The notes: generated from the sequence alone by a model not told the origin. DNA of 64,000 nucleotides from Scylla paramamosain (GCF_035594125.1 NC_087192.1:7441001-7505000), one strand, 5' to 3'; positions 15,481-30,100 are shown, counted from the first letter of the stretch. Numbers and translations are program-made.

Positions 15481-15724
15481 GATTAAGTACAGAAACAACA
15501 CTTAATATACCACGTGAACTTAACATGCAAAAAAAATTTCTCTGCAAATCCCTATCATTCCCATTATTATACGAAATGCAAAGACGGAGAGATCCAATCC
15601 CTTTTTAGCGGCACGTGTCCCGAGCGAAGGGTGGGAGCTCCAGGTGAAAACAGGGACCTTTCCCAATCGACGCCGCGAAAGCTTGAGGAATTACAAACTC
15701 GTTAGTTAAATCAGCGAAGGGAAT

Positions 15725-15822
15725 AAGAGGTGATGGAGGTGGAGGTGGTGGAGGTGGAGGTGGTGGAGGTGGAAGTGGAGGTGGTGGTGGTGGATGACAC
15801 ATTCTATTCCTATTATCACCAT

Positions 15823-15875
<53 letters not shown>

Positions 15876-15905
15876 TCTACTACTCTATCTACTACTCTAT
15901 CTACT
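15725..15905. repeat. GGT/GGA array facing a (CTA)n array
   Basis: Imperfect GGTGGA units at 15730-15793, then about 15 CTA units at 15830-15875 with TCTACTACTCTA variants to 15905. The Gly/Ser/Val and Pro/Ser frames are repeat translations. Confidence 0.9.
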
Positions 15906-16039
15906 ACTGTTAACACCGCTATCACCGCCTCCATAAAGACACTATCATCACAGTATCGGCCATGAAACTTTTAGTGGTATGGTGAATTTTTATTTTTTAC
16001 TTCATTTTATTAATCATATCACAGCATTGGACATTATTT

Positions 16040-16540
16040 TTTGGCTCCGACCACCACCACCATCATCACCACAATCATCACCATTACCTTCAGCAACAAT
16101 ATCACTGCCAACACCATTACCATTACCATTAACATCACCGTCAACACCACCACTCGAATAATTTGAGTTGCAGATTCATTTACCTTTGACAACACAACTT
16201 GCTGTCACATCAACACCCACCCACGCAACACCGATCCTTGAAATGCTACAGTCAACTAAAAACACCACCACCACCATCACCAACAACAATAACAACAATA
16301 AAGCACTAACTCTCGACATAATTATCACCATTACATTCACCACCACAGCCATTAACAGCAAAAACCACCATTACCTACTACAACTATCACCACCACTACC
16401 ATCATTAACATCATCACCACCACCACCAACACTTACTACCAATAGTGAACAATTAACCAACATTACCACCATTAACCACTGAGGCAATTCATTCAGTCTA
16501 CCACCACCACCACCACCACCACTATCACAGCTACAACAAA
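16040..16540. repeat. Long decayed ACC/ATC/AAC trinucleotide region
   Basis: 500 bp dominated by CCACCA, CATCACC, CAACAA and CCATTA words, ending in a pure (ACC)8 at 16500-16523. This is the largest of the three ACC-rich regions. Confidence 0.8.
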
Positions 16541-16544
16541 GATC

Positions 16545-17086
16545 TTTACCACTAATATTTCTGCCATACGTAAACTTGCCAACTTTCACCGCCACAATAC
16601 TTTTGATGTGCAATTTGTGTATAGCTATTACTTTTATTCCATTTCCATCCCCCCCTCCGTCTCACCGCCATACGCCAACTTCATCCCAGCCTCCCTCCCC
16701 TCCTGGTCTCACTCTCCCACATGCATTATAGTTATGGACGTGTTAGATGTATGATTCTGCATTGTTTTGATGTAGCGGGGCTGAACTGAAAGCACTGCCA
16801 CTTCCCGTCAAAATTAATTCCAGTAATGGTTAACATATAAAGAAGAAAAAAATATGTGTGTTTATTTCATAGCTCTTGCTCTTGTGAAGTACGGAAAATA
16901 CGCAGTAATTACTCGTGCTTGTCTTTCTCTGTGTTTTATTTTTTTTTCTATTCTACATCTTTCCTCTGCTTGCCTTGTTGGAAAAAAAAAGAAGAAAGGA
17001 AGGAAAGAATTAATGTAAAAGGAGGAAGGAAAAAAAAACAAGGATATGAGGGAAGGAAGGGACGAACGGCGGAGAATAATGAGTAA
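16545..17086. other. Unique-looking then purine-rich flank
   Basis: No gene is recognised. From 16980 the + strand becomes GGAA-rich, leading into the array that follows. Confidence 0.5.
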
Positions 17087-17145
17087 AGGAAGGAAGGAAG
17101 GAAGGAAGGAAGGAAGGAAGGAAGGAAGGAAGGAAGGAAGGAAGG
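17087..17145. repeat. (GGAA)14 tetranucleotide array
   Basis: Perfect GGAA/AAGG units inside 400 bp of GGAA-rich sequence (16980-17400). The 191-codon minus frame over this stretch is pyrimidine-driven. Confidence 0.95.
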
Positions 17146-17439
17146 AGAGAGAATGGGGATAATTACGGGAGGAAACATGGAAGTAAAAAGGCAAGCAGGC
17201 AGGCAAAGGACTAAAGGAGGAAGGAAGGGGAAAGGTATAAAAGAAGAAAATACTGAGTGAATAATGAATGAGGGAAGAAAGGAAAATAAAAACTGAAGGA
17301 AACGAAAAAAAAGAAGGAAAGAAACAAAAGAAAGGAAAAGGCGAAAAAGAAGTCAGAAAATAAGAATATGAAGGAACCAAGTGAGTAAAGAAGCAAACTA
17401 AACCATAACTAATTATTTCCTTAAGCCTTAAAAACATGC

Positions 17440-18267
<828 letters not shown>

Positions 18268-18339
18268 TGTAGTAAACGTTATTAATTTAATAATTTCTTG
18301 ATTTTAGTAATGAAAAATACAGCGTTTTCTCAACAAAAA

Positions 18340-18420
18340 CTAGTACTACTACTACTATTGCTATAACCCCTTTCACTACTACTACTACTACTACTACTAT
18401 TACTACTACTTCAGGCACTA
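18340..18420. repeat. Interrupted (ACT)n
   Basis: ACT units at 18342-18356 and 18374-18412. Confidence 0.88.
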
Positions 18421-18700
18421 CTAGGCCACTACTCTTAGAGGTACAAAACTCGCGAGGGAAAAGGGCTTAGGCAGGAAAGGAAAGCGGATTGAGAGTTTTT
18501 CCTTCTTTCCTTGCCTCAAAAATTCGTGTGAGAACGGCACGGCGGCCAGTGGCGGGCGGGAGGGCAGAGGGAGAGGGGATGAGGATACAGGCAAGTAACG
18601 CAGGTGACACGCATCAGTGGCACAGGAGGCCATGGAGCTCAAAGACGAACCAGAGTGTAGAGTTCTGATTAATATTTTTATACTGATTCCTACTGTTACT
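18421..18700. other. Balanced non-repetitive segment
   Basis: GC-richer than its flanks (18535-18600 is G-rich). No exon can be supported. Confidence 0.4.
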
Positions 18701-18704
18701 GCTT

Positions 18705-18871
18705 TAAGTACTGCTATTGTTACCGTCAATACTGCTGTGACTACTACTACTACTACTACATTTACTGGTACCACTAGTATTGCTGCTGTTACTAGCTACT
18801 AGCACAACTACTACTACTGCTACTACTATTACTACTACCACTACTACACTATTTTTACTATTACTACAACA

Positions 18872-18908
<37 letters not shown>

Positions 18909-19015
18909 ATAATAATAATAATAATATTTCTACTACGACTTTTACTACTACTATCACCACTACTCCTACAACTACTACTACTACCACCTCCACCACCACT
19001 AGTGCTAACCTTCTC
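18705..19015. repeat. Degenerate (ACT)n with (AAT)n core
   Basis: Imperfect ACT/GCT/ACC units over 300 bp, a run of about 13 ACT at 18870-18907, and AAT units at 18907-18925. Confidence 0.9.
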
Positions 19016-19949
19016 CATCCCATGTCCCATTAGCCACAAGACACGTGGTTATAACTGGAAGCTCTCAACAGCACGACAAGTTCTGATAAGGCTTGGAACT
19101 TTGCCGCCCAAGTTGTAGCAACGGATGGGATTAGCGAGGGCAGGGAGTGTCAGGGGCAGGGAGGAGAGGGTAAGGGCGGCCGAGGGTAAGGATAATGAGT
19201 GTGTGGGTGTGGAGACGCAGGATAGGGTAGCAACAAATAAAATAAAAACGATGCAAAAATAAACTCGAAGAAGCAAAAAAGAAGGTAAGGGAAAAGAGAA
19301 TACAGAGAAAGGAAAATGTATAGAGATAAACAAGATGTCAAATAGGAGTAACACAAAGATGAAGAGAGAGGAGAAGGAGGAGGAGGACAACGACGAGGAA
19401 CCAGAGGAGGAGGAGGAGGAGGAGAAAAAGGATGAGGAGGAGATATGAAGGATGAGAAGATGGAAGAGGTAGACGAAAGGTACCACACCACACAGCTTCC
19501 CTTCAGTCTTTCAAAATCTGTCGAGCCGAAAGATAGGCAGGAAGGAGGCACTATTTCAGAGGCTGATAACGGAGATGAGAGGTGACAGGAATTGTTCTGA
19601 GGGACGCCTTGGAGCACACCAGGACGGGAGAGGTCTGAGTCACGAAGAGAAAACACGAGCAGGAGTGAGTTAGTGGGAGAGAGGAAACCCAAGACAATGG
19701 GAAAGATTAGGATTGGTGGAAAGGAAACAGGGATAAGAGGGGCTGATAGGGACAAGGGTTAATAGGATCTAGGACGAGACAGGTCACGGCTGGAAGGGGA
19801 AACAAGGGGAAAATAAGGTGGAGAGGTGAAATAAGGTTGAGAGGGGAGAGGTCACGAGGGAAGGAGAGGCGAGAGTGGGTGAAAGGAGAAAAATTGGCTG
19901 ATTGATTGATTAGATGGCCATAACGTTTCTTGGCACAGCGGCAGGAGCT

Positions 19950-19950
<1 letters not shown>
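19016..19950. other. Purine-rich sequence, no gene recognised
   Basis: 19140-19480 and 19690-19900 are A/G-rich with GGA clusters at 19371-19440. Minus-strand frames up to 201 codons are Ser/Pro/Leu-rich because of the strand bias. Confidence 0.5.

Positions 19951-20021
<71 letters not shown>
19951..20021. repeat. (GA)35 microsatellite
   Basis: A perfect tract, followed by 300 bp of GGAA-rich sequence (20050-20310). Confidence 0.98.
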
Positions 20022-20025
<4 letters not shown>

Positions 20026-20772
20026 TGAACGTAAAGATATAAGGACATGATAACAGGAGGCAGGAAAAGGAAGAAAACAGGAAGGAAGGGAAACTATAAA
20101 AGACAAAATAGAAAGAAAAGACGAGAATTGAGAAAATAAATGGATCACAAACTCGACTACATAAACAGACAAGAGGAAAAAAAGATTTAATAATAAAGAA
20201 AAAGAAGGAAGAAAGGAAGGAAGGGAAGAAAGCGAGAGAAAAAAAATGAAAATAACGGAGGAGGAAGAAGGAAAGAAGGAAGGAAGCAAGGAAGAAAAGA
20301 AGCCAGGCATATACAAAGAGTAAGACGAAGAATGTAAAAAAGAAAACAGATTCGTATGCACGTGATATTCCAGGAAAAGAAAATAATCTGCACGTTGTCC
20401 TTTCAGCGCTCATCATGCACAAAACAATGCTGATGAATGCCTGGCTAATGTATCGGAGTTTTTTCAATGTAATCATACCGAAACCTAATGCAAGAAAGAG
20501 CTAATAATCAATGGCCCAGCATTCACTGATTATTAACCGAGCCAAATTAATAGAAAAGATAATAACAAGCTGAAATATAAAATATGAAATGAGGACCTTC
20601 CTACCGCAGTACATCTTCGAATTGCAACACCAACTACCTTCAGTTAACAGTGCCAAAGCAAAATCACTATAATTAATGATGCCAAGGGAAGACTGCAGTG
20701 TATGTACGGCACATTACCAAGGCAGCAAACATTCATACCGTCCTCAACAAACAATCGTAACCGTAGTAAGTT
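20022..20772. other. Purine-rich flank then AT-rich unique sequence
   Basis: After 20340 the sequence is balanced, AT-rich and non-repetitive up to the retroelement tail. No gene is recognised. Confidence 0.45.
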
Positions 20773-20950
20773 CCCCTTCCTATGACTTGAACTGCTTGGA
20801 GAGAAAGGCTTAAAGACACTTATTCTCCAGCTGTGAGTAATCTCTTTGTTCTTTTAGGCCTAGTACCTTAGTGGGCCTTTTTTTTTTTTCTTCTTCTTCT
20901 TCTTCCTTCTTATTGCCCTAGGTCTGTGAGCCTCTTACATGAAAAAAAAA
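20773..20950 (+). mobile_element. 5'-truncated 3' tail of the non-LTR element found at 31124-32653
   Basis: The first 60 bases align with the last codons and stop region of the full copy: CTTCCTATGACTTGAA, then CTTGRAGAG and AAGACACTTAT. The 3' untranslated part follows in the same order: CTTTTA, GTGGGC with a T-run, TTGCCCT, then CTTACAT before a terminal A run (20942-20950). Only about 175 bp remain, as expected of severe 5' truncation during target-primed reverse transcription. An internal (TTC)n expansion at 20890-20905 is private to this copy. No clear target-site duplication is seen. Confidence 0.8.
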
Positions 20951-21266
20951 GTTGGAATTTTTAAAAGTCTATGATTGTGGGAATTAATTACGATGAAACA
21001 TTTCTTATGATCCTTAGAACAAACAGTCATTCACAGTGGAGGTGCCCAGCTTAAGGTTGCCCTAAAAATTTGCAGAGAAATAGATAAACAAATAAATAAA
21101 AATTCCACGTTAACGATTAATTGCATGACTGACGAACTGATGATACAACAATAAAAGAACCATATACCTTTCAAATGTACAAGGGGAGGGAATTGAAAAA
21201 AAAAAGCTTCCGTTAACTAACATGTCACCGCTACTATCGTGCTGAAACAAAAACAAAATACACCAC

Positions 21267-21267
<1 letters not shown>

Positions 21268-21334
<67 letters not shown>

Positions 21335-21397
21335 ACATACAAAGTAAAAAAAAAAAAAACTAACACGCTATCACTACCACTAAGCTAAGACAAAGAC

Positions 21398-21454
<57 letters not shown>
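21268..21454. repeat. Two (CA)n arrays, 65-bp spacer
   Basis: 21268-21333 and 21399-21454. The spacer contains a poly-A run. 20951-21267 upstream is AT-rich with no gene seen. Confidence 0.96.
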
Positions 21455-21455
<1 letters not shown>

Positions 21456-21655
21456 AAAGACTCGATAGCAAGACGCACTGTCCTCTACGTCCTCAAGTCC
21501 ACGGCGGCAGATTCGTATAGAAGTTTTTACAGCCTCGCAGTATCGACAATCTAGAACAACTACGGCGGAAGGAAAAGCTAAACTAAGCCAAGGGTTTCCA
21601 TGAATGTAGACGTCACTTTGAGCCTTCCTGCTAACTCCCTAGACAGTTATAAGAC

Positions 21656-21764
<109 letters not shown>

Positions 21765-21889
21765 CTGGGAGGTAGGAAAGGTTGGTAGAAAGATAACGAG
21801 ACTTAATTCCTCTATATCCTTAGGATTTATAGAACTTGTGGATTCATTTCTTAAAGGGCGCATGGAAGGGAAGGAGAGAAGATGGTTGG

Positions 21890-22032
21890 CTGGTGGTGGT
21901 GGTGGTGGTGGTGGTGGTGGTGGTGGTGGTGTGTGTGTGTGTGTGTGTGTTCCTGCCTTTCTTTACCACCTACACACACACACACACATACCCATCCACG
22001 CACACACACAGACAGGGAAACTTTTATCTCCC

Positions 22033-22103
<71 letters not shown>
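21890..22103. repeat. Compound (GGT)n-(GT)n facing (CA)n tracts
   Basis: About 13 GGT units (21891-21930) pass directly into GT (21930-21950). Interrupted CA follows at 21972-22012, then (CA)34 at 22034-22103. The GT and CA arms are inverted relative to each other. Confidence 0.96.
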
Positions 22104-22105
<2 letters not shown>

Positions 22106-22253
22106 CTCCAAAGGGGCACGAATCTTCCTTCCTTACTCCGTCTGTTAGTTTCTTCCTCAAAATCAGGTGAGTTTTCTGCCTTGCCTCTAACGCTGTTAAC
22201 GAAATATTATGTTGTAGTGTTGAGGGGCAAAAATATTTAAACTAAAATGCCCT

Positions 22254-22254
<1 letters not shown>

Positions 22255-22331
<77 letters not shown>
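22255..22331. repeat. C-run plus (CT)34
   Basis: A run of nine C then a perfect CT tract. Confidence 0.97.
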
Positions 22332-23115
<784 letters not shown>

Positions 23116-23480
23116 AAGACAGTGAGTGGAAATAAAATGATGTAAAATGAAGGAAAGAGAGACATGGAACAACAAGGAAAGTATGTGAGGAAAAGAACGA
23201 AAGGGATGAGAGAAGAGAAAAAGAAGAGGAGGAGAAAGGAAGGTCGAAAGGGAGAAGCGAAACGTAAGGAATAGAAAGATAGAAGTTGAAGAAAATGCAG
23301 AATGAGAAAATGAATTAGAGAACCGTAAAGCACAAGAGGAAAGAGAGGAAAAAGGAGGAAAAGAGAAAGGGAGGAAAGGAAAACCACTGGGAAGACGAGG
23401 CAGTCGAGGCAAGAGAGGGAGGAGGAAGAGGAAGAGGAAGAGGAGGAGTTGGAGGAGGAGGAAAAGGAAAGGAGGAAGTG

Positions 23481-23800
23481 TAGGACCGTACATCACCATT
23501 TTTTATACTTAGCCTCACGCCGAGAACTCATTAGCCACGACGGCCCAAGGCATTCTATCAGCGTGGGTTTTGGGCCAGCTGTTCTGTTCGGGAGGTGAGT
23601 GAGGACTGGTGTTGTGCGGCCGGTGTTAGGGGGACCTGGGGAGTTACGGGGGTGGGGTTAGTTATGGTGGTTTACTGGCTGTGTCTCATGGGTGGAGTTT
23701 GGGAGGCCTGGAGTCTGTTATGTGGCTTATGGCGTGGCGCAAATGGGATGCTGGTCGTGGTGTTAAATGGTGTGTGTGTAATTGAGTTTAGATTGTGTGC
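23481..23800. other. G/T-rich unique-looking sequence
   Basis: 23580-23800 has a strong G+T bias with GTGG/GGGG words, preparing the GGT array. No gene is recognised. Confidence 0.45.
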
Positions 23801-23856
23801 TGGTGGTGGTGGTGGTGGTGGTGGTGGTGGTGGTGGTGGTGGTGGTGGTGGTGGTG
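23801..23856. repeat. (GGT)18 array
   Basis: A perfect trinucleotide array. Confidence 0.97.
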
Positions 23857-24086
23857 TTCGGATTAACCTTCACACTTCTTGGTATCGAAGAAGAAAAGAA
23901 AATGTAACGTAAGAGAGGATCGTTCCACTGCAGACTCGTGTGTCTCCTTTTTAAGCTTCAAGGCAAGTGAAATAATAGTCTCTCCGGTTTTCTTCTCTTT
24001 GCATTATCGCGGCAAATACTCGGAGGAGAGACACCAACAGTTGGCTAAGAGGTAAAAAGAGACCTGGAGGCAGACGGACACAGTAG

Positions 24087-24558
24087 GAGATAATTTTGTG
24101 GGATTACTAACTTCTGAAAACATTAAAAGCAAAATGATGTGATACCTGCGCCATCTGCTACTAGAGTTCTTGCATCCACCATTCCCTTGTGTTGTGTTGT
24201 GTTGTTTAGTGTTTTGTTAGGTCATGGTTTTATAACGGCACTTCTTGACTTAGTTTTTATTTTGGCTTTTATTTCTTTACTGTATATATGAATTTCTTTC
24301 TTTGCATTCTTACTGCATATATGAGATCATTTTGTGGGATTACTAACTTCTGAAAACATTAAAAGCAAAATGATGTGATACCTGCGCCATCTGCTACTAG
24401 AGTTCTTGCATCCACCATTCCCTTGTGTTGTGTTGTGTTGTTTAGTGTTTTGTTAGGTCATGGTTTTATAACGGCACTCCTTGACTTAGTTTTTATTTTG
24501 GCTTTTATTTCTTTACTGTATATATGAATTTCTTTCTTTGCATTCTTACTGCATATAT
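24087..24558. repeat. Recent 236-bp tandem duplication
   Basis: 24087-24322 and 24323-24558 are two adjacent copies of a non-repetitive 236-bp segment. I see two substitutions: GAGATAATT against GAGATCATT at the starts, and GGCACTTCTTG against GGCACTCCTTG. Both copies hold an internal (TGTTG)n run and end GCATATAT. The near identity implies a recent event or an assembly join error. Confidence 0.95.
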
Positions 24559-24711
24559 GTATTTTATTTATTTGTTTATGGTGTTGCTGTATATGTATCT
24601 TTATATCTGTTCTTATTCATATATGTATTTATTTTTTAGTGTTCATTTTCCATAACACCGTCGTTTATACTAAGCAAAAAAATAAATAAATAAATAAATA
24701 AAAAATACAAA

Positions 24712-24742
<31 letters not shown>

Positions 24743-25100
24743 AACACACTTATAGCTGAATGAGTGACTAATTCTAACACATCCCTAAAATAACGATAAA
24801 AAAAAATCCTTTATATCACCGTTTCCCAATGTAGGTTTTAGCTGTTGTACTTTTTTTAACTCCAATTATATCCTTTTCTGCCCCTATTCTTTCGAAAACA
24901 GAGGCGTTAACACTCAACTGGAAAAAAAAGAATAATAATTGTAACACATCCCTAGAAGAAAGAAAGCCAACCAAAAAAAAGACAACTAAAACTACCAAAC
25001 AATAGTAGCGAATAATCACCATCATTCACACTCTAACTTAGAAGAAAGAGAAAGGACGAAAGAAAAAAAAAAAAGGTCCCATTCAAAAAAGATATCTTAC
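24559..25100. other. AT-rich sequence with (AAAT)n
   Basis: AAAT arrays at 24680-24701 and 24713-24740. The rest is A/T-rich with no gene recognised. Confidence 0.7.
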
Positions 25101-25229
25101 ATAACACGCCCTTCATCTTCAGCCAGGCTAAGAAAGAGCTGGTCCGCCGCGCCTCTGCCAGCCGGGTTAGGGTGGCAGCGCGGCGCCTCCTTATCGTGGC
25201 CACCTCCTGCATCACCGCCACTTGGTATG
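25101..25229 (-). CDS. Possible internal exon (low confidence)
   Basis: On the minus strand a 129-bp GC-rich segment is bounded by an acceptor-like CTCACTAG at 25230-25237 and a donor-like GTAAGATATC at 25091-25100. One frame across it is open and mixed in composition, with AYQVAVMQEV then IRRRRAAT and LTRLAEARR, which could form a basic helical segment. A second frame is also open, ending at a TAA overlapping the donor, which weakens the case. No family is recognised and no partner exon was found. Confidence 0.2.
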
Positions 25230-25289
25230 CTAGTGAGGGACGATCCGAGGCCGGCGGGAATATGTAAACACGAACATATGTGAGTGGGT

Positions 25290-25540
<251 letters not shown>

Positions 25541-25716
25541 CAATAGCCACTTGGGTTACATTCACTCCATGGCCTCAGATCGATTTCCGCCCTTATAGTC
25601 ACTTGAAAACCTTCCTCTCTCTCTCTCTCTTTTTTTCTCTATTCCACCAACACGGGATATTGCTATTTCGCCTTATGGACACCGATAATCTCATACCCAA
25701 CCTAACGTGCCCTTAT

Positions 25717-25718
<2 letters not shown>

Positions 25719-25805
<87 letters not shown>
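25719..25805. repeat. (CT)43 microsatellite
   Basis: Perfect, with a short (CT)9 at 25614-25631 upstream. Confidence 0.98.
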
Positions 25806-25808
<3 letters not shown>

Positions 25809-25888
25809 TGATTTTACTCCTCGGCTCGTTATTCTTGTACTGTAATAGTATTGGGTTCCTTTTCACCAGTGATTACGTATGTCCTGGT

Positions 25889-25972
25889 TAGTCTACTTTC
25901 ATCGATGCATCTGCTTGTACCTGTAAACTTATAAACCACAGGAACAGGTAAGGTGAACTGCCATAATCCAGT

Positions 25973-26054
<82 letters not shown>

Positions 26055-26146
26055 ACTATCTCCTCTTATCTACTTATTTCACTCGTTAATTTTGAACTGA
26101 ATACCACAAGGACACACATAAAGAATGTTGCCACAATCCAGTCGCT
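25889..26146. repeat. Diverged duplication flanking a (CT)37 array
   Basis: CT occupies 25976-26050. On either side are related segments: TCTACTT (25892 and 26070), ACCACA followed by GGAACA or GGACAC (25935 and 26103), and GCCAYAATCCAGT (25960 and 26130), offset about 170 bp. The CT array has grown between two units of an older tandem duplication. Confidence 0.6.
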
Positions 26147-26710
26147 CGGTCCACACGTGGCAGTACTCGTTGAAGAGTCCATCTCAACAACTCCCAGTCT
26201 CAATATCCTGTCCGAAAACCACCACATCTTCATCGTTTTCTTCCCTTGAGTGTGTGGGATTTTTTCTTTCCTTTCCGCTTTTTTTATCCTCTCTGGTACT
26301 TTCTCCTTCACACCACTGCACCCTCACCACCTCCACCACTACTGCAACTACTACTACTACTGCTGCTGCTGCTGCCACTATTCTTTCTCTCCCTCTCTTC
26401 CCTATTTGCTGGTGCTTCCTCACCTCGCCACTCACCGCTACTACTGCCCAACTTCATCTTTTCTGACGCCTCTCACCACCACTTTTTTTTCCCCCTCTCA
26501 TTCTCAAGTTTGCCTATTGCAGCATCCACGTTATTATTTTCAACGCTTTTCTTTTATTATTTCTTTAACGGTGAGTTGTTCCGTTTTCTATTTTTGTATC
26601 TCCTGCTCTTTTATTAAATATATTTTATTTTTTCATAACAACCTTGACCAAAAATATGATATGAAAAAGGTTAAAATTCTTAGCTGGAACAAAAGACTAA
26701 TTGTACAAGT

Positions 26711-26713
<3 letters not shown>
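26147..26713. other. Unique then decayed ACT/GCT/ACC sequence
   Basis: 26320-26385 carries interrupted CCA, ACT and GCT units. The rest is T/C-rich. No gene is recognised. Confidence 0.5.
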
Positions 26714-26789
<76 letters not shown>

Positions 26790-26888
26790 CAAGAGATAAC
26801 ACTACTTTCCAATATTCCTTGGGACACTTCGCTTCCTGTCCCTCCTTCCTCTCTCTAGCTCTCTCCACACTCCCTTCGTCATCTTCCC

Positions 26889-26973
<85 letters not shown>
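26714..26973. repeat. Two (CT)n arrays, 106-bp spacer
   Basis: 26714-26785 and 26892-26973, same orientation. The spacer is pyrimidine-rich with several CTCTC remnants. Confidence 0.97.
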
Positions 26974-27707
<734 letters not shown>

Positions 27708-28226
27708 CTTAACGACCAAAAGGTGAAGGAAGTGACCCATAACACGTTGTTTTCCTCACCTCTTTACGACACCAGCACCTCTACATTCTATCCCTCCCGC
27801 CCCTTTACCTGGCTTTCTTTCCTTTTACTAACAGCACGCGTTAGGCAACAGAAGAGCAAGAACGCTCCCTCAGTCTACCTGGAGGGCGCAAATTTCAATG
27901 CTCAATAACCTACACATTTGTTAGGACGGAAAAGGACTTGGGTTTGGTAAAATGCTAAGAATCGCTCATTTGCAAAAGATATGTTGACTCTTCTTGTTAT
28001 TTTATTATGACGAACTGAATACTGATCAGCAAAAGGCGTTTTTATAATAGGATGGGTTTGTTTAGATGGTGTGAAAGCTATGTTGTTGATTGTGGATGTT
28101 TCGTTACGTACAAATTTTATCCATGTTCTTGGCCTATAGTACTAAAGTGGCCTTGTCTTTAGAAACAGAGAAAAAAAAAACGAATAAGAAGAAAGAAAAA
28201 CAATTAACAAAACATTCACATAACTG

Positions 28227-28257
<31 letters not shown>

Positions 28258-28308
28258 GAACAAAAGACATAATTAAATGAAAGACACGAAGTAAAAAATA
28301 TAAAAAAC

Positions 28309-28310
<2 letters not shown>
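27708..28310. other. Non-repetitive sequence with a short (AT)12
   Basis: AT at 28229-28252. No gene is recognised. Confidence 0.5.

Positions 28311-28387
<77 letters not shown>
28311..28387. repeat. (GA)38 microsatellite
   Basis: A perfect tract. Confidence 0.98.
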
Positions 28388-28389
<2 letters not shown>

Positions 28390-28581
28390 GCGTAAGACAC
28401 CTTCACCTGCACCCAAGTCACGGCCAACCAGGTGCCCTGAATCACACTGCGCTATCTCTCCCTCTCTTGAGTTTCCTCCCATGGAAAAAAAAAGTAAAAA
28501 TTGTGTGATTGTGTCTGGAATGTTAGAAAAATATGGAGGGAGAGAAAAATATCTAGCGTTCTGAGAAAAGAGAGTACTAGA

Positions 28582-28683
<102 letters not shown>

Positions 28684-28793
28684 AAGATGGTGCACAGGGA
28701 GGCAGGTATTCAAAGCAGGACACGTGTGAAGATACTCGTAATTCCTTTGTTCGAAATAAAGAACTTAAAACAGTAGAAGGAGGATGACGGCGA

Positions 28794-28896
28794 AGGAGGA
28801 GGAGGAGGAGGAGGAGGAGGAGGAGGAGGAGGAGGAGGAGGAGGAGGAGGAGGAGGAGGAGGAGGAGGAGGAGGAGGAGGAGGAGGAGGAGGAGGA
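28794..28896. repeat. (GGA)34 array
   Basis: Perfect over about 100 bp. It is the longest uninterrupted GGA array outside the 41-42 kb block. Confidence 0.97.
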
Positions 28897-29006
28897 AAAT
28901 GATTGGAAGAAAACAGAAAAGGAAGGACGAAATGAATGAAGAGGAGATAGATGATGTGGGTAATTTGAAACAGGGAGACTATCAGAACATCACAGAGAAA
29001 ACGAAA

Positions 29007-29008
<2 letters not shown>

Positions 29009-29059
<51 letters not shown>
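29009..29059. repeat. (CA)25 microsatellite
   Basis: A perfect tract. Confidence 0.97.
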
Positions 29060-29060
<1 letters not shown>

Positions 29061-29337
29061 GCATACCATCCCCAGCACCCACAAACAAGTAAATCCCTAA
29101 CCTCACCTTTACTTAACGATCTCATGACGCCCCTCTTACATAACCTGAGGATCATTACAGCGAGGGGGTAAAGAATACACCAAAGAGTAAATTAGTGGCG
29201 CAGGCAGAATTAACGTGGGAATGTGAAGAGATGTATGGTTGAGTAGTTTAGTACAGGTATGTGTCTTGATTCGCTCGTTAAGACAACATACAGTCATTCG
29301 TCTCCATCGAGCTTGTTAAAGAGGTGTACTCGCAATG

Positions 29338-29419
<82 letters not shown>
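29338..29419. repeat. (CT)41 microsatellite
   Basis: Perfect. 29060-29337 between CA and CT is balanced, with no gene seen. Confidence 0.98.
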
Positions 29420-29422
<3 letters not shown>

Positions 29423-29648
29423 CACACGGACAGTTACATCATGACCTGCTTAATAATTTTCACAGAACAGCGACACGATACTTGCTTTAAATATTAATGT
29501 AACGCACTTTTGTCTAAAATTAATTATATTTTATGGCAACATCTATTTTCTTTAATATGCCGTTGTTCGAAATTCACGGTAATGCATCAGTAGGTTGATT
29601 CCGACTCATTGGTTCGTATTATCCTCAATTTTCAATATATTATCCTTG

Positions 29649-29703
<55 letters not shown>
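29649..29703. repeat. (ATT)18 array
   Basis: A perfect array leading into the 130-bp tandem repeats. Confidence 0.97.
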
Positions 29704-29704
<1 letters not shown>

Positions 29705-29727
29705 GCATGTTTAATCTTAATACGTAA

Positions 29728-30100
29728 AAATATGAAATAATATCACGTATATATATATTTTTTTCTATTTAACGTTTCGTTCCTCTACAGTTCTTTATTT
29801 TCTGATTACTTTCCATTGAAAACTATTTATTATTATTATTCTTATTTACTTGGATAGTCTCCTTAAATGAAAATAAAAAAATATCACTTTTTTCTTCTTA
29901 ACATTTTGTGCTTCTACAGTCCTTTATTTGCTTATGTATTTATAATGAGAAGGATTTTTATTACTATTTCTATCCACCTGGCTAGTCTCCTTAACAGAAA
30001 ATATACTATAACAAATTTTTTTTTACTTGTTAGCATTTTGTTCTTCTACCGTCCCTCATTTTTCTGTATTCTTACATTTTTACACCTTGAAATACATCAA
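29728..30100. repeat. Three diverged tandem units of about 130 bp
   Basis: The anchor CTACAG/CTACCG followed by TYCYTYATTT recurs at 29784, 29914 and 30046, spaced 130 and 132 bp. Each anchor is preceded by TARCRTTTYGT. Units one and two also share GGMTAGTCTCCTTAA at their ends (about 29852 and 29980). The third unit decays after about 90 bp. Confidence 0.8.

Noticed and set aside
23595..23912. 105-codon + frame rich in Gly, Val, Trp and Cys
   Set aside because: It follows the strong G/T bias and ends in the GGT array.
28128..28175. Possible fourth LINE tail (GGCCTATAGTACTAAAGTGGCC)
   Set aside because: It resembles GGCCTAGTACCTTAGTGGGCC of the 20.8-kb tail, but the neighbouring tail blocks are absent and the A run is not preceded by the CTTACAT-type end.
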